A stretch of DNA of 64,000 bases. Origin: a virus. Positions 62,206-64,000 of this stretch are shown here, in pieces. Made by a program: the position numbers and the translations under genes. The notes under the pieces were generated by a model that did not search any database, was not told where the DNA came from, and saw only the letters and a program-made list of their open reading frames with translations. Position 1 is the first letter of the stretch, and every line of letters starts with the position of its first letter. Where the stretch lies: positions 1-64,000 of IMG/VR virus record IMGVR_UViG_3300006749_000011. One strand, 5' to 3'.

Positions 62206-64000
62206 ATGCCAAAATATAAAAAGTCGCCTTACAATCCACAGTCGGATTTATTCAAGGCTTTAACAAAATTGTTGTCCGGCCCAATAACACAAAGAAGAAC
62301 ACAAACTGGTCGAATGCTGCGGAGAAGACAGCTAGATAACTATGCAACAAAATTTAAATCAGCATCTGGTGCACAGTTTAAAAAATGGGAATATAATCCC
62401 ATAAACAACGTTACCCTTAACATGATATCAAATAGAAACAGAGCTGAGCGTTATGTTGATTTTGATGAAATGGAATACATGCCTGAGATAGCATCATCAT
62501 TGGATATTTATGCTGATGAGATGACAACTCATACTGCGCTTCGCCCAATGCTTAATATTAAATGTGCGAATGAAGAGATTAAACACATCCTCCATAACTT
62601 ATATCATAATGTTTTGAATATTGAACACAATCTTTTTGGTTGGGCAAGAACAATGTGTAAGTACGGTGATTTCTTTCTATATCTTGATATTGATGAAGAT
62701 TTAGGAATTCGATCCGCTATTGGTTTACCGACAAGAGAGATTGAGCGTCTTGAGGGAGAGGACCAAAGTAATCCAAATTACGTTCAATACCAATGGAACA
62801 CAGCAGGACTAACTCTGGAAAATTGGCAAGTTGCTCATTTCAGAATCCTTGGTAATGACAAACACTCTCCTTATGGAACATCTGTTCTCGAAGCTTGTAG
62901 GCGTATCCACCGTCAGCTTATACTATTAGAAGATGCCATGATGGCTTATCGTATTGTTCGTGCTCCTGAGCGTCGTTTGTTTAAGATTGACGTTGGTGGT
63001 ATTCCACCGCAAGAAGTTGAACAGTACATGCAAAAAGTCATGACTCAGTTAAAACGACACTCTGTTGTTGACCCAACCACTGGTCGTGTTGATTTACGCT
63101 ACAACCCCTTGTCAATCGAAGAAGACTATTATATACCAATTCGTGGAGGCCAATCAGCTACTGACATCTCAAGTTTACCAGGTGCTTCTTACAATGGTGG
63201 TATCGATGATGTTAAATACCTTAGAGATAAGTTGTTTGCTGCTCTCAAAATACCACAGTCTTACTTGACAATGGGTGAGGGCGCATCAGAAGATAAAACT
63301 ACCCTTGCACAAAAGGACATTCGCTTTGCAAGAACAATTCAAAGACTTCAACGTGTAGCAATAGCAGAACTCGAAAAGATTGGAATTATTCACCTTTACA
63401 CGCTTGGTTATAGAAACGATGATCTATTAACTTTCAAGCTACAGCTAAACAATCCGTCCAAAATTGCTGAATTACAAGAGCTCGAGCATTGGGACAAAAA
63501 GTTTCAAGTTGCTGCGAACGCAACAGAAGGATACTTCTCAAAGCGCTGGATAGCAGAAAACATGTTTGGGCTATCTGAAGATGAATTTCTTAGAAACCAA
63601 AGAGAAATGTTTTTTGACAAGAAGTACATGGCCAAACTTGAAGCGGCTGCTGCTGGTGGAGAAGGTGGAGAAGAACCTGGAGGAGGCGGTGGGCTTGCTG
63701 GTGGGCTTGGAGATCTTGGCGGAGCAGGTGGAGACTTAGAAGGTGACCTTGGTGGTGACCTTGGCGGTGGAGACACCGGTGGAGGTGATGTCGGCGGCGA
63801 CGAAGGGGGTGACACTGATCTGCTCGCCGAACCCTCTGCAAAACGTGATGAGCCACCACCAATTAGAGGAAACTATAAACGTCACCAGTCTTCTTATGAC
63901 AAAGGCGGCATGAAAAAATCAATGCTCGGAGCAACAGGTATAGAAGCTGCTCATTCAACTGGTCGTAACATATATAAAGGATACGTTGGGAACGAATATT
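62206..64000 (+). CDS. 20: Portal protein (gp20-like), 3' end outside window
   Basis: At least 598 residues, open to the window end; T4 gp20 has 524. The N-terminal and central parts (RAERYVDFDEMEYMPEIASSLDIYADE, DKHSPYGTSVLEACRRIHRQL, RAPERRLFKIDVGGIPPQ, YLTMGEGASEDKTTLAQKDIRFARTI) match T4-type portals, which form the dodecameric DNA entry channel. An unusual Gly/Asp/Glu-rich stretch follows at about residues 480-543. The ATG 62206 has AAAGGATGAG upstream. The gene is driven by its own sigma-70 promoter. Confidence 0.93.
   Translation, partial: MPKYKKSPYNPQSDLFKALTKLLSGPITQRRTQTGRMLRRRQLDNYATKFKSASGAQFKKWEYNPINNVTLNMISNRNRAERYVDFDEMEYMPEIASSLDIYADEMTTHTALRPMLNIKCANEEIKHILHNLYHNVLNIEHNLFGWARTMCKYGDFFLYLDIDEDLGIRSAIGLPTREIERLEGEDQSNPNYVQYQWNTAGLTLENWQVAHFRILGNDKHSPYGTSVLEACRRIHRQLILLEDAMMAYRIVRAPERRLFKIDVGGIPPQEVEQYMQKVMTQLKRHSVVDPTTGRVDLRYNPLSIEEDYYIPIRGGQSATDISSLPGASYNGGIDDVKYLRDKLFAALKIPQSYLTMGEGASEDKTTLAQKDIRFARTIQRLQRVAIAELEKIGIIHLYTLGYRNDDLLTFKLQLNNPSKIAELQELEHWDKKFQVAANATEGYFSKRWIAENMFGLSEDEFLRNQREMFFDKKYMAKLEAAAAGGEGGEEPGGGGGLAGGLGDLGGAGGDLEGDLGGDLGGGDTGGGDVGGDEGGDTDLLAEPSAKRDEPPPIRGNYKRHQSSYDKGGMKKSMLGATGIEAAHSTGRNIYKGYVGNEY

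Noticed and set aside
63504-63862. Pro-rich and His/Arg-rich reverse-strand ORFs
   Set aside because: They are the complement of the Gly/Asp-rich portal segment and have no independent start or ribosome site.

Overview
The window looks like a long stretch of one Caudoviricetes genome, a T4-type (contractile-tailed) phage of an unidentified, probably marine, Gram-negative host. Evidence is a visibly AT-rich sequence, extremely tight packing with ATGA and TAATG overlaps, every gene on the + strand for 64 kb, and recognisable T4-family products: a gp55-like late sigma factor, gp25 and gp6 baseplate wedge proteins, a gp61-like primase, a fused gp47/gp46 recombination nuclease, a gp17-like large terminase and a gp20-like portal. 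There are no photosynthesis genes or tRNAs, so a cyanophage assignment has no support. The host cannot be named from the sequence. No gene-free stretch longer than about 80 bases exists.

Layout. 1-3997: an unknown acidic protein cut by the window edge, a PIN-PhoH ATPase, an HEXXH protein and a Cas4-like Fe-S nuclease. 4072-15943: a 13-gene sugar/surface-glycan island with GT4, GT4-GT2 fusion and GT-D glycosyltransferases, an MBL-fold enzyme, a GNAT acetyltransferase, a very short DegT-type aminotransferase, a sugar nucleotidyltransferase, a RuBisCO-like protein, a small GDPD-like phosphodiesterase and an RmlB-like dehydratase. 15958-17706: small proteins and the late sigma factor. 17699-50099: a 32 kb structural block holding an M15 peptidase, gp25 and gp6, two giant proteins of 2158 and 2185 residues, and several unrecognised virion proteins. 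50146-56091: DNA processing (RuvC, HAD nucleotidase, primase, Mre11-Rad50 fusion). 56154-60560: small genes including a possible lysis set, a DEDDh exonuclease and Cys-rich proteins. 60560-64000: terminase and portal, the latter running off the window.

Regulation. Six near-consensus sigma-70 promoters share TTGACAAA and (in most) an extended TGnTATAAT -10 element. They precede the HEXXH/nuclease pair, the glycan island, ruvC, the HAD gene, the primase and the portal. One strong intrinsic terminator follows the Mre11-Rad50 gene. A 32-bp promoter block and a 25-bp leader block are each present as exact duplicates near 51-52 kb.

The most notable findings are the RuBisCO-like protein (catalytic lysines and carbamate/metal motif kept, loop-6 lysine lost) inside a glycan-synthesis operon, and a shared N-terminal peptide on five otherwise unrelated proteins that ends in an (L/I)-x-E site. 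That peptide resembles the T4 capsid-targeting signal and its prohead-protease cleavage site. Two of the tagged proteins are enzymes (an exonuclease and a HAD nucleotidase), which suggests a set of enzymes packaged in the capsid and possibly ejected with the DNA.
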